Notes: generated from the letters alone by a model not told the origin. Positions 1 through 11,910 are shown, counted from the stretch's first letter. The stretch: 64,000 nucleotides of DNA from Amphiura filiformis (GCF_039555335.1 NC_092636.1:59523991-59587990), one strand, 5' to 3'. Numbers and translations: made by a program.

Positions 1-777
1 AAGATTAACTAGTGTGAAATGCATCGAGTTAGTTCAGCTGACCACTTTGGCCAAGTGTCAGTTAGGTTCAATCTTAAGAGGAATTGATCTAAATGGACAA
101 ATTCTACTAAATGGACTACTATTGGTGTTGACCAATGTTATAATTGCTATATTAGCAATGGTCTGTTATTATTCTGAATGTGCAAAACAATACATTCTGA
201 TTTCTTTTATTTACTATGTTTATATTTTATGTTATCAACTATTTGAGCTCAATATTGTTCATTAGTAATCCTCGTGTTTTCTTGTCACCTCAAAACATTT
301 AACGTTTTGCACTTTTGTTGTTTTTATCTTTTTATTAAACTCTTATTATTATTATTATCACAATCATTTCATAAATTTAGTATGTCAGTTATTTGTTCTG
401 GTAAAGTCATGTTAGACATGTTAATTACAATTAAACATTCTGTGACAAGCTTGCATTGGGAAGTAGGCCCTATAGATATTATTAGTTAAGCCATAACACC
501 AATAGCCATGGATGCCATGCCAGCTAACGCCCCCATCCATTCTATCTCCTTGCCACATATACCCACAGATAGATACCCCGAGCAACATCCCTACATCCCA
601 TCACATATACCCCAACGGAAATCCAGAGCATCACCCCTTCATCATGTACATCACTGAGCAAATAGCAAATAAAACGTTGATGTAAATTTACAACGAATCT
701 ACCCCATGTGTGTGTGTCTACTATTTCATTTTGTGATTTCGCACCGGTAACATTTATGTGGAATATTGCTACATGTA
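1..777. other. Intergenic, no gene seen
   Basis: A+T-rich sequence with short open frames that show no family features. A short TG microsatellite lies near 705-716. I see no splice-bounded exon, RNA gene or clear transposon end here. Confidence 0.5.
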
Positions 778-843
778 TCTACTGAGCTCTACTGAAGATT
801 ACTTAAAACAGACCCTTGCTATCAGTAGCGTACCTACCTACCT

Positions 844-2661
844 ACCTATCCTCTTCGGGCCTGTGGCCCATAAGGCTGCAAGTCTCCTCCTCCAGCTGTC
901 CCTTTCTCTAACTACTGGCTTGGCTTCGCTTCATGACCTCCACCCTAATTTCTTCCTTTCTTTTTCCACTGTCCGCCTCCATGTTGTCTTAATGGCGACC
1001 AACTTTCCTTCTGCCTTCTGGAGCCCAGGAAAGTGCTGTCATGCAGTGGCTATTATCTTCCATCCTATAGCACATGGCCAATCCATTTCCACCTCCTTCT
1101 TTTTACTTCTTCACTTGTCCTGTTCATTTTGGTTTTCTTTAGTAAGTCATTGTTTGATATGACATACGGCCATCTAATCTTCAGTATTCTCCTGAGACAT
1201 TTGAATTGAAAAGTGTCCAACTTCCTGTTATCACTATCATTGATCTTCCAAGTTTCGCAGCCGTATAATAATACTGACATTACCAGAGATCTGAACAGCT
1301 TCAGTTTGGTTCCTAAAGTGAGCTTGCTTGCATTCCAGATTTGTTTGAGCTTCATGAATGATCCCATTGCCTTGCAAATTCTGTTTCATGTCTTCTCCCC
1401 TCCTCCTTGGTTGCTGACATTTGCACCTAGGTATGTATACTTTTCTACCTAATTTAGTTGCTGGCCTGCTAAGACTATCCTGGTGTTGGATTTGCTGTTT
1501 ATTCTAAGCACTTCAGTTTTCTTGGTATTCATTTTTAAACCAGTTCTTGCTGCAAATTCACTTAGCTTTGTTGCCTTATCCTGCATGTGTTGGATGGTAG
1601 AAGAGCTATATCATCCGCTAAGTCAAAATCCTCTAATTTTGTCATAAGTTTCCATCTGATTCCTGTGTTATTTCCCTCTGTTGCATGTTTCATAATCCAA
1701 TCAACCACAATCAAGAAAATAAAGCCAAACATTACATCTCCTTGCTTCACACCGGTTTTCACCTTGAACCATTCTTACTCCTCCCCTTCATCTAATACTG
1801 CGCACTCGCTATCTTCATACAAGATCTGGACCATTCTTATTATCTTTGATGGAATTCCATAGCTAGCCATAATATTCCACAGGCTTTCCCGGTGTACAGA
1901 GTTGTCAAAGTCCACAAACGTAATGACGTAATGTATAAGGTTGACTGCCACTCCACAACTTGCTCAATAATATTCCGCAAAACAAAAATCCTGCTCCACT
2001 TGCACTGTACTTCTTCCACTTCTAAATCCAGCCTGTTCATCTCTCAACTTGTTGTCTACTCCATCTCTCAATAAGTACTCTTCCAAATACTTTACTTGGG
2101 ACAGAAGTCAACGTAATGCCTCGCCAATTTCCACATTCTGTGAGATCTCCTTTCTTTGGTAACTTGACAATGAGCCCCTGCTTCCATGTTTTGGGTACTT
2201 CTTCTTTATCCCAGATTGTGTTAAAGAGGCCTGCAAGCTAGTCTACAGTTGTGTCTCTGTCTACTTTCAACAATTCAGCCGCAATTTCATCTTTGCCACC
2301 TGATTTTCCGTTTTTCAACTTTCTAATTGCTGCTCTAATTTCTGCTTTTGAGATGTGTTTATCACTTATGTCCTCGATTACCGTTACTTGTTCATTTTGA
2401 TTTTAATCTGATGGTAGTCTGTTGGAGTTTGGTTGTATCAAATTTCCTTCTTGTCACTTTTGATTGTTGCTTTCTTTTCAACTTAATCTTGAGTTGATCG
2501 CTGTATATACCAGCTCCCCGCATGGCCCTTGTATCCTGTACAGATGTCCTGTGCTGTCTGCTTACCATTACCTGGTCAATTTGGTTCTTAGTTCTTCCAT
2601 CTGGAGAAACCCACGTTTGCTTGTGTATCTGTCGATGAGGAAAAATTGTTCCAGTAATCAC
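844..2661 (-). pseudogene. LINE ORF, endonuclease end and reverse transcriptase
   Basis: Continuation of the same LINE. The end of the endonuclease ([16 protein letters not shown]) is near 2600. Reverse-transcriptase blocks follow in several frames: the VKTGVKQGDV block near 1750, the catalytic FDLADDIALL block (the YADD-equivalent) near 1620, and the C-terminal YGCETW and RRWKWIGHVL blocks at 1065-1260. TTWRRTVEKERK follows before the end. In-frame stops (for example around 1960) and missing stretches mark it as non-functional. Confidence 0.82.
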
Positions 2662-2667
2662 AAGGTT

Positions 2668-3448
2668 TTATAGATTACAAAAGTCGACAAGCCTCTCTCC
2701 ATTGTCATTCCTGACTCCTAGTCCATGCTTTCCCATGATGCTTTCACAGCCTTCATTATCCTCTCCAACCTTAGCATTAAGGTCTCCCATCACAATAGGT
2801 AAGTCATGTTTGTGAATGCTATCTACAATTGCTTGCAGTTGGTCATAAAAATTGTCTTTATCCTCTTCATTTGTTTCATTGGTGGGTGCATATACTTGGA
2901 GGATTGAGAATTTCAAAAATTTCGAAAAGAATCTTGCATAAATGATCCTATCGTTTATTGGTTTCCATTCTATCAATGCCTGCTCTGCCTTCTTCCACAT
3001 CATTATTGCAACACCGTGTTGATGTAAATTATCTTCTCTCCCAGAAAAAATTACACTTTCTCCTGTGTTCAACTTGACCTTTCCATGCCCTGTCCATCTA
3101 CACTCACTTACTCCCAAGACATCAATGTTATATCTTTCCATCTCCTTTGCAAGCTGAGTTCCAATGGTGTATAGTGTTCTTACATTCCAACATCCTATGT
3201 TAGTGATTACTTTCGGCCCGGTTAACGACGTAGTCGGCCGCTGAACGTCCTTTCGGCTTTGATTCAGAAGCGTCATGCTGTCCACACACATGATTATCAT
3301 CTTCTGGTATCTGGACCGTCGCCTCACCAATGCCATTTCCAGCGTTAGCTGTATTTATAGTTTCTTTGATTCTTGCAGTTTCCGTAACAATAGTTTCCGT
3401 AACAAACCGCAGTGGGTTTGTTTTCGGGGGTTTCCTTCCCTTAGCCAT
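2668..3448 (-). pseudogene. LINE ORF, N-terminal and endonuclease part
   Basis: Two overlapping minus-strand frames make up this part: a basic/Ser-Thr-rich leader from about 3448, then the endonuclease frame from about 3250. Recognisable APE-type landmarks are NIGCWNVRTLY, the SECRW block, QVYAPTNE and the GDLNAKVG metal-binding block. The switch of frame near 3200-3250 and the stop near 2668 show that it is broken. The endonuclease would nick target DNA for target-primed reverse transcription. Confidence 0.82.
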
Positions 3449-4211
3449 ATCCTCGTTAGCCTAGAACCGCAAGGAACTAGTTTCCAGGGTGCACCAGCTT
3501 GGAGGTGACCGTGAGGTTGACTTGAGTGTTCTACGGTTCATCAGCAGACTACTATACTTTTCGCTTTTCACCCATACCGGTACTGTGCTAGCTGACCTCA
3601 ACATCACTGGCTGTGATGCAAAGCGCTTGAGCACCCCTTACACCCGAAAAGTAGCGTAGCCAGCCTTTTAGTGTGTTTGCCTCTGTATATGCCACTACTT
3701 GATATCTACTGAAGATAACTTTAATCAGACACCTTGCTATCTACTGAAGATAACTTTTATCAGACACCTTGCTATCTGCTGAAGATAACGTTTAACAGAC
3801 AGCTTACTATCTAATGACTTTAAACAGACCCTTGCTAGCTACTGAAGATAACATTTACCAGTCATCTTGCTATCTATGAAGACAACTTTAAACAGACCCT
3901 AAGCTACTGAAGTTAACTCTTAACAGACACGTCTACTGAAGATAACTTTAAACAGACCCTTGCTATCTACTGAATATAACTTTTAACAGACTCCTTGTTA
4001 TCTACTGAAGATAACTTAAACAGACCTTTGCTATAAGCAGTGTAGCCAGCCTTTTAGGATGTGTGTGTGTGTATGTGTGTGTTGGGGGGGGGGGTCAACA
4101 AGCCAACATTTCCTCCCCATTTATCACTTTTCCATCCCATTTTTAGTCATCCCCCACCTCGCATCTCGCTACACCACTATTTGATATCTGCAGAAGATAA
4201 CTTTAAACAGG

Positions 4212-5069
4212 CCCTTGCTATATATACTGAAGAAGAATACTTTTATCAGACACCTTTGTATCTACCGAGGATAACGTTTAACAAACATCCTACGATCTAC
4301 TGAAGTTAACTTTAAACTGACCCTTGCTATCTACTGAAGGTAACTTTAAACATACAATGGCTATCTTCTGAAGATAACTTTAAACAGACCCTTGCTATCT
4401 ACTAAAGATATGTTTAACATTCCTTGCCATACTGCAGATAACTTTAAACAGATTACTAAAGATAATGTTTAACAGATTCCTTGCTATCTACTGAAGATAA
4501 CTTTAAACAGACCCTTGCTATCTACTGAAGATAACTTTAAACAGGCCTTTGCTATCTGCTGAAGATAACTTTAAACAGGCTTTGCTATCTACTAAAGATA
4601 AATTTTAACAGACACCAAACACGAAAGTGATATCAGGGAGCCCTTGCTATATATACTGAAGAAGAATACTTTTATCAGACACCTTTGTATCTACCGAGGA
4701 TAACGTTTAACAAACATCCTACTATCTACTGAAATTAACTTTAAACTGACCCTTGCTATCTACTGAAGATAACTTTAAACATACAATGGCTATCTTCTGA
4801 AGATAACTTTAAACAGACCCTTGCTATCTACTAAAGATATGTTTAACATTCCTTGCCATACTGCAGATAACTTTAAACAGATTACTAAAGATAATGTTTA
4901 ACAGATTCTTTGCTATCTACTGAAGATAACTTTAAACAGACCCTTGCTATCTACTGAAGATAACTTTAAACAGGCCTTTGCTATCTGCTGAAGATAACTT
5001 TAAACAGGCCTTTGCTATCTACTAAAGATAAATTTTAACAGACACCAAACACGAAAATGATAAAAGGGA
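4212..5069. repeat. Higher-order duplication, 2 x 429 bp
   Basis: Inside the 34-bp array a block of about 429 bp is duplicated in direct orientation (4212-4640 and 4641-5069). Both copies keep the same aberrant units: the ATATATACTGAAGAAG variant, the CTACCGAGGATAACG variant and a terminal GACACCAAACACGAAA block. Copies differ at few positions, so this duplication is younger than the basic array. Confidence 0.88.
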
Positions 5070-5378
5070 GTTATATACACTTCCCTGGTGATAGGGTTGA
5101 AGTGCTGATCATGAGTGAGGGGAGGGGGCTTAGAGTTGTCTTGCTCAAGTTATATTTTGGGCAAAATTCTCAATTAAAAAAACCCCAAGATTTTATTAAA
5201 AATGAGCCAATCAGATTCATCACCAACATAATACATTTGCTAGGCACTGGCACAAAATAGGGATTTGCTTTCATTTTAAAAAGGCATTTTTTTGGTTCAA
5301 ATTTTAAAAGGTACATATATCTAATGGCAAAACTAAACAGAAATCTTATCATATTGATTTTTAAAAAGCCATAATGTA
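5070..5378. other. Intergenic, nothing identified
   Basis: Ordinary A+T-rich sequence between the tandem array and the next MITE. No gene or repeat structure is visible to me. Confidence 0.5.
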
Positions 5379-5965
5379 CCGTAAAATGGGGTAACTTCGG
5401 TTAGCGGGGTAACTTTGGTCGGTCAAATATATTTTTTTAAATGGTCATATTTTCGTACAGCAATATTTTTTTAGTCATATTTGGTGTCAATTTGTTAAGA
5501 AATATGTTTGGAAGAAATAATAGTCGCTCATGTGTAGTTTCCTTGAAATTTTCGAAAAAGCGGGATTTTTGACCAAAAATCAGCATTTTTTTACATTTTT
5601 TTCAGAAAAAAATAAAAATCGATATTTGTGAGCAAGGATGTGTGTTTGATTAATTTTGCAAGGTGTCAAATGTCACAAAAAACAACAACTTGCCCATATT
5701 CAGCGAAGATCAATTTTTTGATTTTTTTCCTTCATGGAATGTAATACTGTGACCAAAGTTGCCCCAAAGGCGGGGTAACTTTGGTCAGGTCATTTTGAAC
5801 CCCTAGGGCACCCTTACAAAATTATTTAAAAATCTTTTTCAACTTCAAGGTGTAGAAGGGAACCCTAATGTCACAAAAAAGAGTTAATTAGAAATATAAT
5901 TGGTTTTGTTTGGAAGCAGTGGTTTAAAAACTCTGAAAAGTGCCCAAAGTTAACCCATTTTACGG
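5379..5965. mobile_element. MITE with CCGTAAAATGGGG termini, TA-flanked
   Basis: Terminal inverted repeats begin CCGTAAAATGGGGTAACTT on the left and end in the complement on the right (CCCATTTTACGG), each bordered by TA. The interior repeats GGGGTAACTTTGGTC-like blocks in both orientations (5398, 5745, 5770). No transposase is encoded. A TA target and short TIRs fit a Tc1/mariner-type non-autonomous element. Confidence 0.8.
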
Positions 5966-5987
5966 TACAATCTTATAATATGAAATT

Positions 5988-6150
5988 GGTACTTTTTTTT
6001 TTCAAACCTGATTTTTTAGCATAGCTAGTAATGTTTACACATGTCCCAACTTGCACCAAAATGGAATCGGCCAAATTTGTTGTCTTTTTAGGTCAACAGA
6101 GCAAAGTTTGACATAAAGTCATATTTTTTTTATTATGACCTTATGTCCAC
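5988..6150 (+). repeat. Dispersed repeat, copy 1
   Basis: This stretch (TTTTCAAACCTGATTTTTTA through GTCAACAGAGCAAAGTTTGA and the following ATAAAGTCAT) recurs in the same orientation at about 40185-40385 with roughly 85-90% identity by eye. The family is not recognised. Confidence 0.75.
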
Positions 6151-7239
6151 CGATATGTTAAATAGTTGAGCCAAAATAATAATGTCATAATAATTGCACA
6201 CAACATTCCGCACTCAATGCGGTGCCCCTCTAAAAAAGAGGAATTTCAGTAAAGACGTAAAAAGTTGTAGATCATGTCAGCTTACAGGCACAGCAGTACT
6301 TTTGTTTTGATAAAGTAAAAGACAGATTTTGCATTTTTAATGAAGTTAGGAGTACCCAAGGTGGTAAGTCTAGTTGAATGATAAGTTCAAGATAATAATA
6401 ATCGAAGTGTAGAGTATAAATCATTCGAAACAGAAACTTGTAATTTGGTGTTATTCATTTCATGTATTCTACAAACCGTTCAAACCCAAGGGAACGTCCA
6501 GACAGGGTCTAATTCTGCATAAAACCGGGCAACGTTATTTCTATAGATCTGCTGCGCATTCAAATTGCATTGTATTGCATCGTAATTTCATTTGTGTCTA
6601 TGCTAATTATGTTTACACAACATGAACTCACGTGTTTTCAAGCAAATTCGCCGATAATAGGTGATCAAAAGCGATCGGAATGTTACAAAAGTACAGATCG
6701 CATTCAGCTTACTTCATATGAGATGATCTTTGGAAAAATACGGCATAATTTGTCTTGGTGTTTGCGGAATGCCATGCAGTAATATATTAATACGCTATGC
6801 GGCAATTCATGATTGACAACTAACAATCGGCGTGTCCTTCAGTATCCTCCACTGTCAATTTCTTATCCACTCACTAATCCTCACAAAAGCTTTGTGTTGA
6901 TTACGTAATGTGTGGAGGCAAATTGCAATAAGTACAATGAAATAATGAGTAGGGCGGGCTCCGAGGCGGGTTTCTTCTTCATCTTACGTAACAGTAGGCC
7001 TATTGTTCTAAAAAAAACCCGGAAGCTTGTCGTTTGGAGCTCTAGCTGAAATACAGCAAGATAATGTAAGATAGTAAATGTAAACCTGTATTTTAGCTAG
7101 AGTATCTCGAGCTAGGAACGTCCATCATTAGCCTTTATGGAAGTCACCACTTGACTTCGATTATTCCGTGGTATCAAAAGCCACAAGTACTTGAGTACCA
7201 TCACCCACGGTCAGCTGACATTATTTTAGCAGATTTAAA

Positions 7240-7860
7240 AATAAAAAATGAATCATGATATTATGATTTAAAAATAAATAAAAAATACAGGAATTAACTA
7301 GAGATTTATCATATGTAAAATAATAAACAAAGTCGTCATTTTAATAAATCATGACAAACTTATCAAATTAAAATCATGCTACTACCTACAGTACCATCTA
7401 AATAAATTTAAATTCATTCATGAATGATAAATAAATGAAAGTTACCTGAAGAAATTAACAAAAATAATAACATAAACAAATAATTTATTATATATATTAG
7501 CTGTACAAATAAACGAAAAGGCCTATAAAAAGAAAAAGATAAAGAAAAAATCTGAAATGAATTCAGTGTAGGCCTACTTTTTAATTGTATTTTTACAAAT
7601 TTAAAAATAAGATAGTGATATATCACTATCTTATTTTTAAATTAATATATTAAATAATAAATAGTAATAATAATATTAGGTCTAGTAATAATAATAAATA
7701 ATAATAATAATAAAATAATGATTAATATTTATAATAATAATTTAATAATATAATAGTATTAAATAAAAATAACATAATATAAATAAATAATAAATAATAA
7801 TAAATAGTAGTAATATAATATTTAAAAATAATATTGATTACAAAAAAACATAAAAAAAAC
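7240..7860. repeat. AT-rich low-complexity tract
   Basis: Runs of AATAAT/TAATAA units dominate, especially 7640-7840. The open frames here are compositional artefacts of Leu/Ile/Tyr/Phe-rich translation. A perfect palindrome lies inside at 7598-7643. Confidence 0.8.
7598..7643. repeat. Perfect 46-bp palindrome
   Basis: The 23-base arm 7598-7620 (ending AAGATAGTGATA) is followed with no spacer by its exact reverse complement at 7621-7643. It would extrude as a cruciform with no loop bases. Confidence 0.95.
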
Positions 7861-8056
7861 CAATCATCCCATTCATTTATGGCCATGTTTTTTAACCTGG
7901 GATCCAATTGTGTTACATGTGTATTTTCAAGAAATTTAGCTCCTTTTACAGTTGAACCAATATAGCTAAGAAAGTTTACATCTGAAGTATATAAAAGTAT
8001 ACATATTCTGAAAGGTTATTGTATAAGGATTGTAAAAACAATATGTTACATCAAAT

Positions 8057-9062
8057 ATACAGGGTGGCCTAAACAATATACAGGGTGTAACAAACTAAAA
8101 GTCAGTGAAAGTTATGGTCTACTAATTTCCCTCTACAGTACATATCAAGCACTTACATGATACATGAATGTGTTCATGATGTAGCTTAGCCCAATACCCA
8201 CCAACACATACCAAAATTAATTTCGTTTATCAATATTCGGTCATGCATACAGGGTAGTCAAAAATATGGGTTTTTTTGTGTGTTTTTGTTATTGATGTTT
8301 AAAATTAGCTAGAAAGAGGTAAATTTTGACTAAATATTTAGCATAATTTGACATCTATGTATCATTGCCAAACAAGCATCACCTAATTACACATTTTTCA
8401 TACTAATTATACATATACAGGGTGGCTCAAACGTTAAATTTTTATATCTCCATATACTGCAATCTTTTCAGAGATAGATACATTGATGGTGAATGACTAA
8501 TGCAGTTATTATTAATATTCATGTTATTTTACCAACATATTTTTGCCTTGCACACTAGTATAGTGGTATAAAAGTTACAGGGTGGCATAAAATTAAATAA
8601 ACATGTTCAAAAGTTGCACTTATGGCAAAACACATGTCACATGGACCTCTAAAAATGTGTTTGAGTATTAAAGTGATGCTGATGGTATTCCTATTTCTAA
8701 CATAACATAGCCTACATGTGTAGCTACTGTCATTCAGAGCTTTGGTGATGTTGCATGTAAAATTTGACTTCATGCTAAAAAATTATCACTTAAAAATAGG
8801 ATTTGAATGATCTGTAGGTTAAATGCATGTTCGAACATGGTTTCATCGCTACAAGAAAATATGCTTCTTGACCACCCTGTATGTGTTTTTGTAATTGTTT
8901 TAATATATATTAATTTACATTTTTTAATGCCTACACATCTTCAGCTACATAGACTGTACTATGATTATCCAGCATTTAGATACTAGACAGGAGGAGGATA
9001 AATAAAACCTTTTTCATGTTTCATTTCCACCCTGTAACTTGTTTTGGCCACCCTGTATATTG
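8057..9062. mobile_element. TIR element made of ACAGGGTGG repeats
   Basis: The left end reads ATATACAGGGTGGCC and, 30 bp on, ATATACAGGGTGTAAC. The right end is the inverted equivalent (CCACCCTGTAACTTG, then GGCCACCCTGTATAT). Further copies of the same motif lie inside at about 8250, 8416, 8577 (direct) and 8872 (inverted). No transposase is encoded. The repeats could be transposase-binding sites of a non-autonomous DNA transposon of about 1 kb. Confidence 0.78.
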
Positions 9063-9900
9063 ATTGATGTGTTAAAATTAAACTGTAAACTTGAGTCCAA
9101 AGCCATCTACATGATGCCAAAACAATCACAAACTTACTCTGCATGCTTTGAATACAAACTGTTTCAGTTGATGACTTACTTGCAAGAGTAGACACATTTT
9201 ATGAAAATACACATGTATGTAAGCCTATTAAATCCGGCCAAGTTTGTTACTTATACCACTTTTTAATTACTGATTATTAAAATAAATGTTCCAAAAATGT
9301 GCTCTGATCATTTAGCACTCAAGTCATCTTATAGAGTGGCTTTACATTGATGATTATACCATATTATATAACTTCTTGAATCTAATATGCAGCCTTATCC
9401 TCTTCCTTCTCCTCCTCCTCCTCCTGCCCATCCTCCTCCTGCCCGTGCTCCACCCTGACTAATAATGCTTAACGAACTGTTGTAATTAATTAAAACAATT
9501 CACCAATTTTTTCTCTTTTGATATTTGAAGCCTATTAACAAACCTCTAAAATAAGCCCACAATCAGGTCTGTCAGATAGAGGATTACAAAATTACACACA
9601 TCTAAAGACATATGTTGAGATAGAAATGTAACAGCTCCACCTTTTTTGGGTACCGAGCTTAAAAAATGGGACCTTATATTGTGTTATTTTTGTAATATTA
9701 TCAAACTTATTTCTCCACTGAAAATGATAAAATAACTGTAAACAATTATAACTAAATATATTATAACTAAATATTAATTGAGTGACAGCCAATCGATCAA
9801 AACCCATCATAAACATCCAGGCATCCATTGCCAAGACCAGACGGCGTAAGAGGATTATAGGTAAATAATAACAAAGAACTAGTATTATATATAATAATAA
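9063..9900. other. Intergenic, only a microsatellite
   Basis: No gene is seen. A pyrimidine-rich (TCC)n-like microsatellite lies around 9401-9450. The remainder is A+T-rich unique-looking sequence. Confidence 0.5.
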
Positions 9901-9939
9901 AGGACGTTCCCTTGGGTTTGAACGGTTTGTTGTATTCTG

Positions 9940-10865
9940 ATCAAGTTCATTGTGTGGTAATTATTTATTTTAGTGCCGTACTATTAGTATTACGCTGCCT
10001 TTCGTATTCGTTTGTTTATAGTCCGAATATAGTACGAGGAACCCATACCGTACTTAGCTCTGCTAGTACGGTATGGGAGGATCTGTATGCAGAAAGCGAG
10101 TGCAACGTAATTTCAATTAGAGCAATTACTCCATTATGAATCCAGAAAAAAATAAGTTTTCCGGAGCACACAATCCCAATGTAACTTCAACTTTTAGTGC
10201 CGTAAATTTGAAATATCACACGATCAGATGTCACGTGGTACATGTCAGCTCTGTGCCAAAAGCGATGTTTAAGCTGTTTTCCCAGTCGCTGCAAAAGCAT
10301 CAATTATGACAAAAGCCACCCATGGCCGTACGCAATCAACTAATAAACCATACCGCGGAAACATGGCATGTTGCCTCAGGGGATTGACGCTAAGTCAGGT
10401 ACCGCGTGAGCAAACTAAAAAATAGCGCAAACAGCGCGAAAGCGTACATAAAAAAGAAACTTCAGCACAGAAGATAAGCGATGTCGCCAGGTCTGTACGC
10501 TGTACCGCGCCAGCTGAATTCAAAATGCGCTTAGAGGGCACAGGCATGGAATATTCCAATCTGTGTATTAATAGTCTAAGTAATAAACGATGTGCACTAG
10601 TCTATGAATCAAGCCTTTGGAGTAATTCGCCCTGTGTAATTAGAGTTTGACACATAAAATATGACTTCCAATTTTAGTGCCGTAGGTTGCATGTACTGAA
10701 GTTTTTTAGATGCATTTTTCATCTTTTTTTGGTGATTGTACATGCAATGCAGCATATGGTTCTTTTCATAAGGAACACAGGATTAGTTTGATGAACAATT
10801 TAGAGTGAGTATATGTGTACTTCTGACAAATCGATGCACTCAAACTGAGATGCCTCTTCTGTGCA
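9940..10865. other. Intergenic; three copies of a TTTTAGTGCCGTA word
   Basis: No gene is supported. The word TTTTAGTGCCGTA occurs at about 9968, 10193 and 10673 in the same orientation, twice preceded by ACTTC-AA/CAA. This hints at decayed repeat copies. The 10300-10550 part is less A+T-rich than its surroundings. Confidence 0.45.
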
Positions 10866-11000
10866 AACTTAAAATAGGGCAGCGTCAATAACGAAAATGT
10901 CATACCGATAAACTTAAAATAGGGCAGCGTCAATAACGAAAATGTCATACCGATACACTTAAAATAGGGCAGCGTCAATAACGAAAATGTCATACCGATA
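10866..11000. repeat. 45-bp tandem repeat, 3 copies
   Basis: The unit beginning ACTTAAAATAGGGCAGCGTC is repeated three times with a 45-bp period (10867, 10912, 10957) and almost no divergence. The period is a multiple of three, so it gives a repeated peptide on the minus strand, but nothing else supports a gene. Confidence 0.93.
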
Positions 11001-11910
11001 AATGACACATCTGTTTTGCTCGGTTTTTTTAAGTTTGCCTTGCGAACTAGTCCGAATAATCAGACCCAGAACAAAATATTAATTTCTGACATGATCCTGT
11101 TCTGGGTCTGAACTGTTTCCATATGAACTCTTGATGGTAAATTGCACAATAGAAGTTCTACGTGACAGCTCAGACATAGACCGTAAGCCAAGGTACATAT
11201 TTTAGGTATCCCAGGCAAACCTTAGTTAACACATTTGCTAGTCAGCAAAATTCGTCGAGACCGGGGCCCAAACACAATGCATATTTACATAGAAATTTGA
11301 ATTTTTTTCGAGAATAGGCCGGTGAAGGAAACCTACATAAATATGTTTTCTATACTTCACTTGACCCAAATATATGATTTTTTATGGTGATAATCAAGTC
11401 GCACATGGAATTTTAGAGGATTTTGATAGCAGTTCCATTAAAAAAGCTGCTATCGCCATGAGACTAAGATCTAGAAACACCCCTAAATGCCGCTTTTGGG
11501 GAATTTTGCTAGCAGAATCTTTTTGATGAAAGTCAATCTTTGACAAGATGTAACTTTGTTATGGAAAGTGCTATGACAAAAATGTTTTCAGTTTTAGCTT
11601 TCTTTACTCAATGGCTTTAATTTGATATGTAAAATGATGCAGTTTAATGGCAAATTTGAATTCACCTAGCATACCTACATATTTCGAGGAGCATAACAAA
11701 CACCAAATTGGTGTCGTATGACCTTTGACATGCATGCATTCTTTTGTCGAGAGTGACATGGTCTTTCAATTCGTGCCGAGTGTCCTTGGCAGACTTGACT
11801 ATGCTTCAGTGGTCATGAAAGGATTCAATACATGTAGATACATTTGTAACCTCTGCCCCAATAATCCCAAGCTATTGTCTGAAACTGCACCTCGAAAGAT
11901 GTATCGTAAG

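Larger units (their letters stand above)
833..3649 (-). mobile_element. Non-LTR retrotransposon (LINE) with APE endonuclease and RT, degenerate
   Basis: A minus-strand element of about 2.8 kb. Its 5' end is at 3649 and its 3' end at 833, finishing in a short TAGG repeat tail. It is bounded by a direct duplication AGTAGCGTA at 824-832 and 3650-3658. A 5' leader (about 3449-3649) precedes remnants of an N-terminal region, an apurinic-type endonuclease and a reverse transcriptase with a C-terminal extension. Frameshifts and in-frame stops break the reading, so the copy is dead. The endonuclease resembles the craniofacial-development-protein-2-like type seen in many animal LINEs. I leave the clade open. 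Confidence 0.9.
778..5069. repeat. 34-bp tandem repeat array, split by a LINE
   Basis: A unit of about 34 bp, readable as CTACTGAAGATAACTTTAAA followed by CAGACCCTTGCTAT, recurs dozens of times from 3690 to 5069. One diverged unit lies at 778-823, before the retrotransposon at 833-3649. Units vary by point changes and short deletions. A non-repeat spacer with a GT/G-run stretch lies around 4030-4170. No coding function is supported: the open frames inside are products of the periodicity. It looks like a local satellite that was later invaded by the LINE. Confidence 0.9.
6471..9930. repeat. Perfect 29-bp inverted repeat pair, 3.4 kb apart
   Basis: ACAAACCGTTCAAACCCAAG plus GGAACGTCC at 6471-6499 is matched exactly in inverted orientation at 9902-9930. 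The pair encloses an AT-rich tract and the ACAGGGTGG element. It may mark the ends of a 3.46-kb non-autonomous DNA transposon, or be two copies of a small repeat. No transposase frame is present between them. Confidence 0.7.

Noticed and set aside
758-1162. Plus-strand open frame of 134 codons
   Set aside because: It is antisense to the 3' end of the LINE (GHVL and TTWRRTVEKE blocks on the minus strand). No independent evidence supports it.
4061-4303. Plus-strand open frame in the tandem array
   Set aside because: It arises from the G-run spacer and 34-bp repeat periodicity and has no gene context.
3690-5069. CRISPR-like array
   Set aside because: The repeats are head-to-tail with no unique spacers of constant size, and the sequence is eukaryotic. 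It is a satellite.
10766-11008. Minus-strand frame with a repeated 15-residue peptide
   Set aside because: The peptide repeat simply follows the 45-bp DNA repeat. There is no start context, splice site or family.
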